Below are positions 1-5,939 of a stretch of 6,121 nucleotides of DNA, piece by piece. Position 1 is the stretch's first letter. Every line of letters begins with the position of its first letter. The notes beneath the pieces are model-generated. The model did not search any database, was not told where the DNA came from, and saw only the letters and a program-made list of their open reading frames with translations. This DNA is from JACQFZ01 sp036396275 (GTDB taxonomy: Bacteria > Pseudomonadota > Gammaproteobacteria > Acidiferrobacterales > Sulfurifustaceae), in contig DASWLD010000218.1 of assembly GCA_036396275.1 (NCBI GenBank), forward strand, positions 1 through 6,121, read 5' to 3'. The translations under genes and the position numbers were made by a program.

Positions 1-894
1 CAGCTCAAAGAAGATGCCGTAGATTCCGAGCATCATCAGGATATAGGCCACGTTCGGATCGGTGATCACGGCGAGCAGCTTGTTGCGCCAGTCGGGCGTG
101 ACGGTCTCGAGCTCCGCGCCGGCGAGCGCCAGCTTCACTTCCTTTCCCTGCACGTTTACCTTGCGCCCATCGATCTTCTTGAGCAAATCGGGAACGTCGG
201 TGGCGATCAAATCGGCAACGTTAAGCTTGAGTGCCGCCTCGGCGTGCAGCGACGCCGCTTCGCGCACGGCTTTTTCCGCCCAGTCGGCGTTGCGACCGCG
301 CATCTGCGCCAGACCGCGAATGTAGGCGATCGCATCGTTGATTATCTTGTGGCTCATGGCATCGTCGCCAAGTGTTGGCCCGGCGTCGTCGCTCTTTTTG
401 TCTTTCGCGCCGTTTTTCGACGTGCTCTTCGGTTTCTCCCCCGCCGGCTCCTTTTGCGGCTTCTGATCCCCGCCGAGGCCCGGCGTAGCGATGCGCACCG
501 GTGTCGCGGCACCGAGATTCGTTCCCGGTGCCATCGCCGCCACGTGGCTGGCGTAAAAGATATAGGTGCCCGCGCTGGCGGCGCGCGCGCCGGAGGGCGC
601 GATAAAGGTCGCGACCGGAACCGGCGACGCGATGATGCCCTTGATGATGTCGCGCATGGCGGTGTCGAGGCCGCCCGGCGTGTCGATACGCAGCACGACG
701 AGGCTGGCTTTGATCTCCTCCGCGCGCGCGAGTCCGCCGCGCACATAGTCCGCCGTCGCCGGGCCGACGGCACCGTTGATGTTCAGCACAAGCACTTTGC
801 GGGCCGTTGTCTCGCTTGGCGGCGCCGACGGACCCGTCTGCGCCAACACGAACAGCGGCCACGCCAGCAGCATTCCCCAGAGCGCGACACGCAC
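1..894 (-). CDS. nfeD: NfeD-family membrane-bound ClpP-class serine protease, 3' end missing
   Basis: Open frame of 298 codons that continues past the left edge, so the C-terminus is absent. Read from a GTG at 894, residues 1-18 form a signal peptide or first membrane segment (RVALWGMLLAWPLFVLA, then QTG). A ClpP/crotonase-like domain follows, with LRIDTPGG near 68-75 and APSGARAASAGTYI at 99-112. Ser107 in that motif is the expected nucleophile. Lys183 in MSHKIINDA is the likely partner in the Ser-Lys dyad known from archaeal NfeD homologues. Between them lies a hydrophilic Lys/Asp-rich insert (about 139-178). The last visible residues, ILMMLGIYGIFFEL, begin the membrane region typical of long NfeD proteins. 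The family cleaves hydrophobic membrane-protein segments and is often paired with a slipin/stomatin gene, which would lie outside the window. Start uncertain: GTG 894 has GGGGTGG six bases upstream; ATG 957 is in frame but lacks a Shine-Dalgarno and gives a long hydrophilic N-terminus. Confidence 0.87.
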   Translation of the reverse strand, partial: MRVALWGMLLAWPLFVLAQTGPSAPPSETTARKVLVLNINGAVGPATADYVRGGLARAEEIKASLVVLRIDTPGGLDTAMRDIIKGIIASPVPVATFIAPSGARAASAGTYIFYASHVAAMAPGTNLGAATPVRIATPGLGGDQKPQKEPAGEKPKSTSKNGAKDKKSDDAGPTLGDDAMSHKIINDAIAYIRGLAQMRGRNADWAEKAVREAASLHAEAALKLNVADLIATDVPDLLKKIDGRKVNVQGKEVKLALAGAELETVTPDWRNKLLAVITDPNVAYILMMLGIYGIFFEL

Positions 895-1007
895 CGATCG
901 CCACCCCGAAGACCCGGCCGAGTAATTCCATGGCGGTGACTTCACGCGAAATACCATACCAGAGAAAGGCGAACGCGGATAACCGGGCGGCGCTTAACGC
1001 CATGCCG

Positions 1008-1634
1008 TCAGCGGCGCGCGAGATAATTCAGCAGAAATTCCAGGACTTCGAAACGGTTATACGCTTGCTGCAGGCTCGTTCCCCAAACAGTCGGGCCGTG
1101 GTCCCGCACCAGGAGCGCGGTAATCCTGGGGCGCGATTTTTGAAAACGCGCTCGTACGTCGCGAGCGACGCGAGCCACATCCAGATGGTTGGCAAACAAC
1201 ACCAGGTCCGCGCGCGGGCGCTGCTCCCACACGTCGAACCCTTTGATCATTTCGATCGGCGGCAGTCGCAGTGTCGCCGCCTTGGCGGCGGTACGGGCGG
1301 CGGCGAGACAGGCGCTGACAGTGTGCCCGTGAAGACATGCGTTCGCATCGGGGAAAAGATCGTAGAGCGCGGCGTGTATCGCCGTCTCGGCCGAGGGCGC
1401 GAGCTCGGCCCGCCCGCGCTCGATCACCGCCGCATCGGCCGCGCGGACCAGAATGAAGTCCGATTCTTGCAGTCGACCCTTGGGCAAACCGCTCGCCGTG
1501 ATCCAAAAGTGCGCCTCGTCCGCGCGCGCCGAGAGGTTACCCGCCGTTCCCGCCATCCAACCGCGCGCGTGAAAGTCGCGCGCTATCTCAACCAGCGCCG
1601 CGCGCGGCGGGAGATCATCGAAGGAATAAGCCAT
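1008..1634 (-). CDS. mtnB: Methylthioribulose-1-phosphate dehydratase (MtnB)
   Basis: A 208-residue class II aldolase/adducin-fold protein. It dehydrates 5-methylthioribulose 1-phosphate to 5-methylthio-2,3-dioxopentyl phosphate in cytoplasmic methionine salvage, which recycles methylthioadenosine left from polyamine synthesis. Visible hallmarks are GWMAGTAGNLSAR (25-37), the TASGLPKGRL substrate loop (46-55), Glu83 in SAETAIH, the zinc motif HGHTVS with His102 and His104, and His169 in RDHGPTVWG. Length and motifs fit MtnB better than ribulose-5-phosphate epimerase or fuculose aldolase, which share the fold; the neighbouring mtnD decides it. It begins at ATG 1634 with only a weak ribosome binding site, just downstream of the inverted repeat that separates it from mtnD. 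The nfeD reading frame follows after 50-113 bp, depending on which nfeD start is used. Confidence 0.93.
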   Translation of the reverse strand: MAYSFDDLPPRAALVEIARDFHARGWMAGTAGNLSARADEAHFWITASGLPKGRLQESDFILVRAADAAVIERGRAELAPSAETAIHAALYDLFPDANACLHGHTVSACLAAARTAAKAATLRLPPIEMIKGFDVWEQRPRADLVLFANHLDVARVARDVRARFQKSRPRITALLVRDHGPTVWGTSLQQAYNRFEVLEFLLNYLARR

Positions 1635-1641
1635 AGATTAC

Positions 1642-1721
1642 TTGACGCAGAGACGCGAAGACGCAAAGACCTGATGACAATAGATACCTTTTCTCTTTGC
1701 GCCTCTGCGTCTTTGCGTCAA
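1642..1721. repeat. Inverted repeat built from 8-bp units, between mtnD and mtnB
   Basis: Left arm 1642-1669 and right arm 1694-1721 are inverted copies matching at 24 of 28 positions, around a 24-base AT-rich centre (1670-1693). Each arm is itself a short tandem array of an octamer close to GACGCRRA: the left arm reads GACGCAGA, GACGCGAA, GACGCAAA. The right arm read on the minus strand gives GACGCAAA, GACGCAGA, GGCGCAAA. It fills nearly all of the mtnD-mtnB gap, so a minus-strand transcript would carry a long imperfect hairpin just before the mtnB start. Dispersed repeats of this kind (GACGCAAAGACGC and its complement) occur in intergenic regions of many environmental bacteria. Function is unknown. 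It could be a REP-like mobile palindrome, an mRNA-stabilising structure, or a weak terminator, although there is no T-tract. Confidence 0.85.
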
Positions 1722-1730
1722 AAACTCATA

Positions 1731-2273
1731 TCACGCGAACGCCGCCATGCGCCGCTCGGTGTATACCGGCGCCCAGCCGCTGGTGTCGATAAAGTAACGC
1801 ACGGCCTTGATGCGCGTGGAGTCGCGCAACTCGAACCAATGTTCGGTGTTCGCCGGCACGTTGATGTAGTCCCCGGCCGTTACTTCGAGCAGAAACTGGC
1901 CGCCTTCGGGTTCGACGAAGCCGAAGTAGCCGCGTCCCGCGAGGATGTAGCGCACCTCATCGTCGGTGTGATAGTGAATCTTGTTGAACTTGTTCAGGAT
2001 GTCGCCGATGCCCGGCACGTCCTCGTGCATGACCACCATGTCGCGGGTGACGTATCCCTTCTCGTTCTTTAATTGCTCGAAGCGATTTTCCACGAAGCCC
2101 AACAGCTCTTCCTTCTCGGCGTCGTTCAAACTCTTTTGATCGAGCAGCTGTTTCGCGCGCGCGCTCTGCGGCGCCGCCCATGCATTCAGCGAAATACCGA
2201 GCTTCGCGAGCCGCGTACGTATCGTCGGAAAATCGGTTACGTCTTTTCCTTCGGATGTAATGAGTCGAGCCAT
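1731..2273 (-). CDS. mtnD: Acireductone dioxygenase (MtnD)
   Basis: A 180-residue cupin. It oxidises the acireductone 1,2-dihydroxy-5-(methylthio)pent-1-en-3-one: with iron it yields formate and 4-methylthio-2-oxobutanoate, the methionine precursor; with nickel it gives the off-pathway CO-releasing products. The metal ligands are plain: His100 and His102 in KIHYHTDDEVRYI, Glu106 in the same motif, and His145 in NTEHWFEL, matching the HxHxxxE...H pattern of the family. The N-terminus MARLITSEGKDVTDF and total length are normal. The start at 2273 is preferred over an in-frame upstream ATG at 2345 because it has a strong AGGAGG six bases upstream, and because the longer version would overlap the rhlB end. 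It lies 43 bp downstream of rhlB on the same strand and upstream of mtnB, with no mtnC between them. Confidence 0.95.
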   Translation of the reverse strand: MARLITSEGKDVTDFPTIRTRLAKLGISLNAWAAPQSARAKQLLDQKSLNDAEKEELLGFVENRFEQLKNEKGYVTRDMVVMHEDVPGIGDILNKFNKIHYHTDDEVRYILAGRGYFGFVEPEGGQFLLEVTAGDYINVPANTEHWFELRDSTRIKAVRYFIDTSGWAPVYTERRMAAFA

Positions 2274-2279
2274 GTCTCT

Positions 2280-2285
2280 CCTCCT
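2280..2285 (-). promoter_or_regulatory. Strong Shine-Dalgarno of mtnD
   Basis: On the minus strand this reads AGGAGG, six bases before the ATG at 2273. It is the best ribosome binding site in the window and fixes the mtnD start. No clear promoter is visible in the 43 bp between rhlB and mtnD, so mtnD may be translated from a message that begins upstream of rhlB, or from a promoter inside rhlB. Confidence 0.85.
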
Positions 2286-2316
2286 GCGGTAAGGACTGTC
2301 AGTAGTGCACCGCCGG

Positions 2317-3759
2317 TTAACCGACGACGGGCTTTTCGAAGCCACCTCGGCGACGCGTTGTCGGCCGCGGCGCGTGCGCCTTTACGCTCTCGGCCGGCTT
2401 CGCGGGCGCCGCTGCCGCCACCGGCCGTTGCGGTGCCGGTGCCGGTGGTGGTGGTGGTGCCGCCGACTCGGCGTCGGGCCGCGGACGACGTTCGACGCGG
2501 TGCTCGCGGCGCTTGCCGCCACGCTCATGCTTGTCCGAGCGCGCCGGGCGATCGCGCCGCGGTGGCCGCCCGAGCGGTCGGTTCAACGCCGGCAACGCGG
2601 CCACGTCGAACTTATCGACCGAAATCTTGTGGCCGAGATAGGCTTCGATTTCCGGCAACGCGAACACGTAGCGTTCGCAAGCAAAGCTTACCGCGTCGCC
2701 GCTCTTGCCGGCGCGGGCGGTGCGCCCGATGCGATGCACGTAGTCCTCGGCGTTTTGCGGCAGGTCGAAGTTGAACACGTGCGACACGTCCGGAATATGC
2801 AGGCCGCGCGCGGCCACGTCGGTCGCGACCAATAGCGGGAGCCGCCCTTCGCTGAAGTCGCCGAGCAGCCGCAGCCGGATATTTTGCGGGACGTCGCCGG
2901 AAAGGATCTCGGCGCGCCAATCGTTGGCTTTGAGCCACCCGACCAAGCGCTCGCCCATGTCCTTGGTGTTCACGAACACGAGGCTGCGCGTCGGATCGCG
3001 ATGCTTCAGCAGCCACACGAGCAGCGGAATCTTTTCGTCGTTGGCGGTGTGGTACAGCACCTGTTCCACCGTGTCCACGGTGCGTCGATCGGCGTCGATG
3101 CGCACGAACTCCGGATTGTTCATGTGTTCGTACGCGAGTTCCATGACACGATGGGACAGCGTCGCCGAAAACAGCATGTTCAACCGTTGGTCCGGCGGCG
3201 GCATGCGGCGCAACAGGAAGCGGATGTCCTTGATGAAACCGAGATCGAACATGCGGTCGGCCTCGTCGAGCACCATGACTTGAATGGCCTTCAAGTCGAA
3301 CACATGCTGTTTGAAGTAATCGATGATGCGGCCGGGCGTGCCGATCAGCACGTCGCAACCGGCTTCGAGGTCGCGGCGCTGGGTGTCGTAGCCGGTGCCG
3401 CCGAAGACCAGATTCAATCGAAAGCCGGCGCTCGTCCCCAAGGTTTCCGCGTCCTTGTGGATTTGCACCGCCAGCTCCCGGGTCGGCGCCAGAATGATGG
3501 CGCGCGGCTGCGTCGGCGCGCGATTGTCGGGCGCCGGATGCGTCAGCAAGTAGTTGAACGTCGCCAACAAGAACGCCGCCGTCTTGCCGGTACCCGTCTG
3601 GGCCTGCCCGGCCACGTCGCGCCCGGTTAGGGCCAGCGGCAGCGCTTGCGCCTGGATCGGCGTACAGCACTCGAAACCGGCCTTGTGCACGCCCGCGAGG
3701 AGGGTGTCAGGTAGGTTTAACCGGCTGAACGGCAGTTCGGTGAGGTGGTGTTCGCTCAT
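2317..3759 (-). CDS. rhlB: ATP-dependent DEAD-box RNA helicase RhlB
   Basis: A 480-residue helicase that in Gammaproteobacteria unwinds structured RNA for the RNase E degradosome. All core motifs are present in order: Q motif with CTPIQ (32-36), Walker A AQTGTGKT (53-60), PTREL (92-96), TPGR (141-144), DEAD (165-168), SAT (198-200), VFVNT (261-265), VATDVAARGLHIP (311-323) and HRIGRTARAG (342-351). The N-terminus (HLTELPFS) and stretches such as DLGFIKDIR and HIPDVSHVFN resemble E. coli RhlB, which separates it from RhlE, SrmB and DeaD, as does its position divergent to trxA and rho. E. coli RhlB is 421 residues; here the tail after about 392 is longer, highly basic, then Pro/Ala-rich with five prolines at 435-439, ending in an RPTTRRRGG patch. 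ATG 3759 is preceded by AAGGGG at short spacing. Confidence 0.96.
   Translation of the reverse strand: MSEHHLTELPFSRLNLPDTLLAGVHKAGFECCTPIQAQALPLALTGRDVAGQAQTGTGKTAAFLLATFNYLLTHPAPDNRAPTQPRAIILAPTRELAVQIHKDAETLGTSAGFRLNLVFGGTGYDTQRRDLEAGCDVLIGTPGRIIDYFKQHVFDLKAIQVMVLDEADRMFDLGFIKDIRFLLRRMPPPDQRLNMLFSATLSHRVMELAYEHMNNPEFVRIDADRRTVDTVEQVLYHTANDEKIPLLVWLLKHRDPTRSLVFVNTKDMGERLVGWLKANDWRAEILSGDVPQNIRLRLLGDFSEGRLPLLVATDVAARGLHIPDVSHVFNFDLPQNAEDYVHRIGRTARAGKSGDAVSFACERYVFALPEIEAYLGHKISVDKFDVAALPALNRPLGRPPRRDRPARSDKHERGGKRREHRVERRPRPDAESAAPPPPPAPAPQRPVAAAAPAKPAESVKAHAPRPTTRRRGGFEKPVVG
2443..2458 (-). repeat. Trinucleotide run encoding the RhlB polyproline tract
   Basis: The plus strand shows five consecutive GGT units (2444-2458). 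Read on the minus strand these give mostly CCA codons, encoding Pro435-Pro439 of RhlB, flanked by Ala-Pro pairs. Such a run can gain or lose units in frame by replication slippage, and five consecutive prolines are expected to need elongation factor P for efficient translation. Both statements are inference from known behaviour of such tracts. Confidence 0.75.
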
Positions 3760-3954
3760 TTCCCCTTATATAACTTGAAGAATAACAATAGCTGGGAAGC
3801 AATGACAGCGGTCAACGGGAGCAGCGCGCTACGACCCTGCTTGCATTGGACAAGCTATTTCGCTCAAATATCGTCAACCCCTGACTACCCAGCCTGAAGC
3901 CGTTCGCGGTCGCCGGCCAGATCCTTATTTCATCGATATGGAGAAGTAGTGTAA
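3760..3954. promoter_or_regulatory. Divergent rhlB/trxA intergenic region
   Basis: This gap of 195 bases separates the two divergent starts and is the only place for their promoters. It is more AT-rich than its surroundings near both ends. No promoter stands out. For trxA a weak candidate is TTGGAC at 3846-3851, 17 bases, then TATCGT at 3869-3874. For rhlB, TTGACC on the minus strand at 3815-3810 is a good -35, but the best -10 (TATTGT, 3790-3785) is 19 bases away. A TATATAA stretch at 3773-3767 lies close to the rhlB start. No operator palindrome or small gene is apparent. Confidence 0.6.
3846..3874 (+). promoter_or_regulatory. Candidate sigma-70 promoter for trxA (weak)
   Basis: TTGGAC and TATCGT are separated by 17 bases and would start transcription near 3881, giving a leader of about 70 bases before trxA. 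The hexamers match consensus at 3 and 4 of 6 positions, which is not far above chance, so this is only the best of several weak possibilities in the gap. Confidence 0.25.
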
Positions 3955-4281
3955 ATGAGCGCAGACATTATTAGCGTCACCGACAACAGTTTCGAACAAG
4001 ACGTGTTGAAGAGTTCATCGCCCGTTCTCGTTGACTACTGGGCCGAATGGTGCGGGCCCTGCAAGATGATCGCGCCGGTGCTCGAGGAGATCGCGCGCGA
4101 ATACGGCGGGCGCCTGAAGATCGCCAAGCTTAACATCGACGAGAACCCCGCGACGCCGCCGAAATACGGCATCCGCGGCATCCCGACGCTGATGCTGTTC
4201 AAGAACGGCGGTGTCGAAGCCACCAAGGTCGGGGCGGTGTCGAAATCGCAGCTGTCCGCCTTCCTCGACGGGCACCTGTAG
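3955..4281 (+). CDS. trxA: Thioredoxin 1 (TrxA)
   Basis: A 108-residue cytoplasmic thioredoxin, the dithiol electron donor for ribonucleotide reductase, methionine sulfoxide reductases and general disulfide reduction; thioredoxin reductase recharges it. The active site WCGPC is at 32-36 (Cys33, Cys36) inside YWAEWCGPCKMIAPVL. Also present are the buried Asp27, the cis-proline Pro77 in GIRGIPTLMLFKNG, and the conserved AKLNIDENP. The protein is nearly the same length as E. coli TrxA and similar along its whole length, so this is the housekeeping type, not a secreted or fusion form. No signal peptide is present. GGAGAAG at 3940-3946, eight bases upstream, supports ATG 3955. It is divergent from rhlB and upstream of rho, the usual gammaproteobacterial order. 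No clear terminator follows it, so some transcription may read on into rho. Confidence 0.97.
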   Translation: MSADIISVTDNSFEQDVLKSSSPVLVDYWAEWCGPCKMIAPVLEEIAREYGGRLKIAKLNIDENPATPPKYGIRGIPTLMLFKNGGVEATKVGAVSKSQLSAFLDGHL

Positions 4282-4463
4282 GACGCTCGCCGCACTGGAC
4301 GAACCCCAAAACAGGTGATAGTGTTTAAAAAGAAAGGTGAGCACGCGCTTCCCTTGTAAATAAATCCTACTTCTTTTTCCGTTAAACCCTTGTTCCTTCA
4401 CGCCCCCCCGACATTCGGCGGCGGGCAACTTCAGGACCCGTGTCCCTGAGAGCGGTGGATGCA
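4282..4463 (+). promoter_or_regulatory. rho leader region with cytosine-rich, guanine-poor segment
   Basis: This is the non-coding gap between trxA and rho. It shows no tRNA and no clear small gene; a minus-strand ORF spanning it overlaps trxA and has no protein-family features. Within it, 4348-4409 contains 24 C, 23 T, 11 A and only 4 G, including seven consecutive C at 4403-4409, in a region otherwise rich in both G and C. That composition is what Rho primary RNA sites look like (C-rich, G-poor, unstructured). In E. coli, rho is known to be autoregulated by Rho-dependent attenuation in its leader, so the same control is plausible here. No confident promoter was found in the gap. Confidence 0.5.
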
Positions 4464-5735
4464 ATGACCCCAACCTTAATGAACCTCTCCGAGCTTAAGA
4501 AGAAACCCGCGACCGAGCTGGCCGAAATGGCGCACGCCCTGGAACTCGAGGGCGGCAGCCGGCTGCGCAAACAGGACCTCATCTTCGCCATCCTCAAGGC
4601 GCAAGCCAAGAAGGGCGAAGATATCGTCGGCGAGGGCGTGGTTGAAATATTGCAAGACGGCTTCGGCTTCCTGCGCTCCGGTGACAGCTCTTACCTCGCC
4701 GGCCCGGACGATATTTACGTCTCACCGTCGCAAATCCGCCGCTTTAATTTGCGCACCGGGGACACCGTCAAGGGGAACATCCGGCCGCCGAAGGAATCGG
4801 AGCGCTACTTCGCGCTGCTGAAGGTCGAGGAAATCAACTTCCAGTCGCCGGAAGAGGCGAAGAACAAAGTCCTGTTCGAGAATCTCACGCCGCTGCACCC
4901 ACAGGACCGCATGCGGCTCGAGCGCGACAACGCATCGAGCGAGAATCTCACCTCGCGCGTCATCGATCTGGTCGCGCCTATTGGCAAGGGCCAGCGCGGC
5001 TTGATCGTGTCACCGCCGAAAGCCGGTAAGACCGTGATGCTGCAAAACATCGCGCACTCGATCACCGCGAATATTCCCGATTCCATGCTAATGGTCCTCT
5101 TGATCGACGAGCGTCCGGAAGAAGTCACCGAAATGCAGCGTTCGGTGCGGGGCGAGGTTGTGGCCTCGACGTTCGACGAACCGGCGGCCCGCCACGTGCA
5201 AGTCGCGGAGATGGTGATTGAAAAGGCCAAGCGCCTCGTGGAACACAAGCGCGACGTCATCATCCTGCTCGATTCGATCACGCGCCTCGCGCGCGCCTAT
5301 AACACGGTCGTTCCCGCGTCAGGCAAGGTGTTGACGGGTGGTGTGGATGCAAACGCCTTGCAACGTCCGAAGCGATTCTTCGGTGCCGCGCGCAACATCG
5401 AAGAGGGCGGCAGCCTCACGATCCTTGCAACCGCGTTAATCGACACCGGCTCGAAGATGGACGATGTGATCTACGAGGAATTCAAAGGCACCGGCAACAT
5501 GGAAATCCACCTCGACCGGCGACTGTCCGAAAAGCGCGTGTATCCGTCGATCAACATCAATCGCTCCGGCACGCGCCGCGAAGAACTGCTGCTGCCGCCG
5601 GACGAGCTCCAGAAGACTTGGATCCTGCGCAAGCTGCTGCACCAAATGGACGAGCTGGAAGCTTCCGAATTCCTGCTGGAGAAGCTACGCGCCACCAAGA
5701 ATAACGGGGAATTCTTCGATTCGATGAAGCGATAG
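4464..5735 (+). CDS. rho: Transcription termination factor Rho
   Basis: Hexameric RNA-dependent ATPase/translocase that ends transcription of untranslated RNA. Numbering from the Met at 4479, which lines up with E. coli Met1, the protein has 418 residues against 419 in E. coli. Visible are the N-terminal helical domain (MNLSELKKKP), the cold-shock-like RNA-binding domain with GFGFLR (61-66), the P-loop PPKAGKT (179-185, Lys181 and Lys184), Glu211-Arg212, Walker B ILLDS with Asp265, the Q-loop VPASGKVLTGGVDA (278-291), the R-loop around Lys336, and the arginine finger Arg366 in SGTRREE. Residues known to contact bicyclomycin (Arg212, Asp265, Ser266, Lys336) are retained. It lacks the N-terminal insertions seen in some phyla. 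Start: ATG 4464 has GGTGG five bases upstream and adds MTPTL; ATG 4479 fits homologues but lacks a ribosome binding site; GTG 4440 is least likely. Confidence 0.97.
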   Translation: MTPTLMNLSELKKKPATELAEMAHALELEGGSRLRKQDLIFAILKAQAKKGEDIVGEGVVEILQDGFGFLRSGDSSYLAGPDDIYVSPSQIRRFNLRTGDTVKGNIRPPKESERYFALLKVEEINFQSPEEAKNKVLFENLTPLHPQDRMRLERDNASSENLTSRVIDLVAPIGKGQRGLIVSPPKAGKTVMLQNIAHSITANIPDSMLMVLLIDERPEEVTEMQRSVRGEVVASTFDEPAARHVQVAEMVIEKAKRLVEHKRDVIILLDSITRLARAYNTVVPASGKVLTGGVDANALQRPKRFFGAARNIEEGGSLTILATALIDTGSKMDDVIYEEFKGTGNMEIHLDRRLSEKRVYPSININRSGTRREELLLPPDELQKTWILRKLLHQMDELEASEFLLEKLRATKNNGEFFDSMKR

Positions 5736-5768
5736 CGGCGCCCAACCCCGACTCACCCTACCCAACTT

Positions 5769-5786
5769 GCCGCCATCGGCGCTTTT
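5769..5786 (+). terminator. Weak candidate terminator after rho
   Basis: A four-pair stem GCCG / CGGC with a CCAT loop is followed by GCTTTT, 33 bases past the rho stop. The stem is short and the T run is only four, so it is marginal as an intrinsic terminator. The stronger palindrome at 5877-5897 lacks a T-tract. Confidence 0.22.
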
Positions 5787-5861
5787 CCCTAGACTACGCG
5801 GCCCCGAGAGTCGTCGTTCAGCTTTCCTCTCGACTAAGGGAGAAAGGCTTGCGAAAACGCC

Positions 5862-5903
5862 GGCCCTCACCCCTTGCCCTCTCCCGGTGGGAGAGGGGGA
5901 GTC
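5862..5903. repeat. CCCTCTCCC/GGGAGAGGG intergenic palindrome
   Basis: CCCTCTCCC (5877-5885), GGT, then GGGAGAGGG (5889-5897) form a perfect nine-pair stem with a three-base loop. It is preceded by CCCTCACCCC (5864-5873). From general knowledge, this CCCTCACCCC...CCCTCTCCC...GGGAGAGGG pattern is a very common dispersed intergenic repeat in proteobacterial genomes. A related looser hairpin, GCTTTCCTCT with AGGGAGAAAGGC, lies just upstream at 5821-5848. As RNA these stems could protect the rho 3' end or stall polymerase before rpmE, but there is no T run for classical termination. Confidence 0.75.
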
Positions 5904-5924
5904 GGAAAAGACTTAAATTATTCG

Positions 5925-5939
5925 GCCGCCGACGGCGGC
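5925..5939 (+). promoter_or_regulatory. Hairpin just upstream of the rpmE ribosome binding site
   Basis: GCCGCC (5925-5930), GAC, GGCGGC (5934-5939) is a perfect six-pair all-GC stem with a three-base loop. It ends seven bases before the purine-rich GAGAGAAG (5947-5954) that probably serves rpmE. An AT-rich stretch (ACTTAAATTATT, 5911-5922) lies immediately upstream. E. coli bL31 is known to repress its own translation through the rpmE leader, so a control role is possible but not shown. Confidence 0.4.

Noticed and set aside
221..1003. 260-codon minus-strand ORF over the left end
   Set aside because: It lacks any protein-family features and is very Arg-rich. The true frame on the same strand gives a clean NfeD protease with signal peptide; it was hidden because it has no stop inside the window.
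1635..1730. Octamer inverted repeat considered as a CRISPR fragment or an intrinsic terminator
   Set aside because: There are no regular repeats with unique spacers, since the units are contiguous, and no T-tract follows the stem on the minus strand.
807..2072. Plus-strand ORF of 421 codons opposite mtnB and mtnD
   Set aside because: It is antisense to two confidently identified enzymes, is Arg-rich, and crosses the inverted repeat and gene boundary. It is a by-product of high GC content.
2073..2835. Overlapping plus-strand ORFs across the mtnD start and the rhlB tail
   Set aside because: Their Arg/Pro-rich content mirrors the low-complexity rhlB 3' end; there is no family signal.
2884..3630. 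Plus-strand ORF of 248 codons opposite rhlB
   Set aside because: It is entirely antisense to the conserved helicase core and shows no recognisable motifs or ribosome binding site.
3766..3774. TATATAA stretch as the -10 of a leaderless rhlB transcript
   Set aside because: No -35 element sits at suitable spacing, and an AAGGGG ribosome binding site is present before the ATG, which argues against a leaderless message.
4015..4473. Minus-strand ORF of 152 codons across trxA and the rho leader
   Set aside because: It is mostly antisense to trxA and shows no family features in the leader part.
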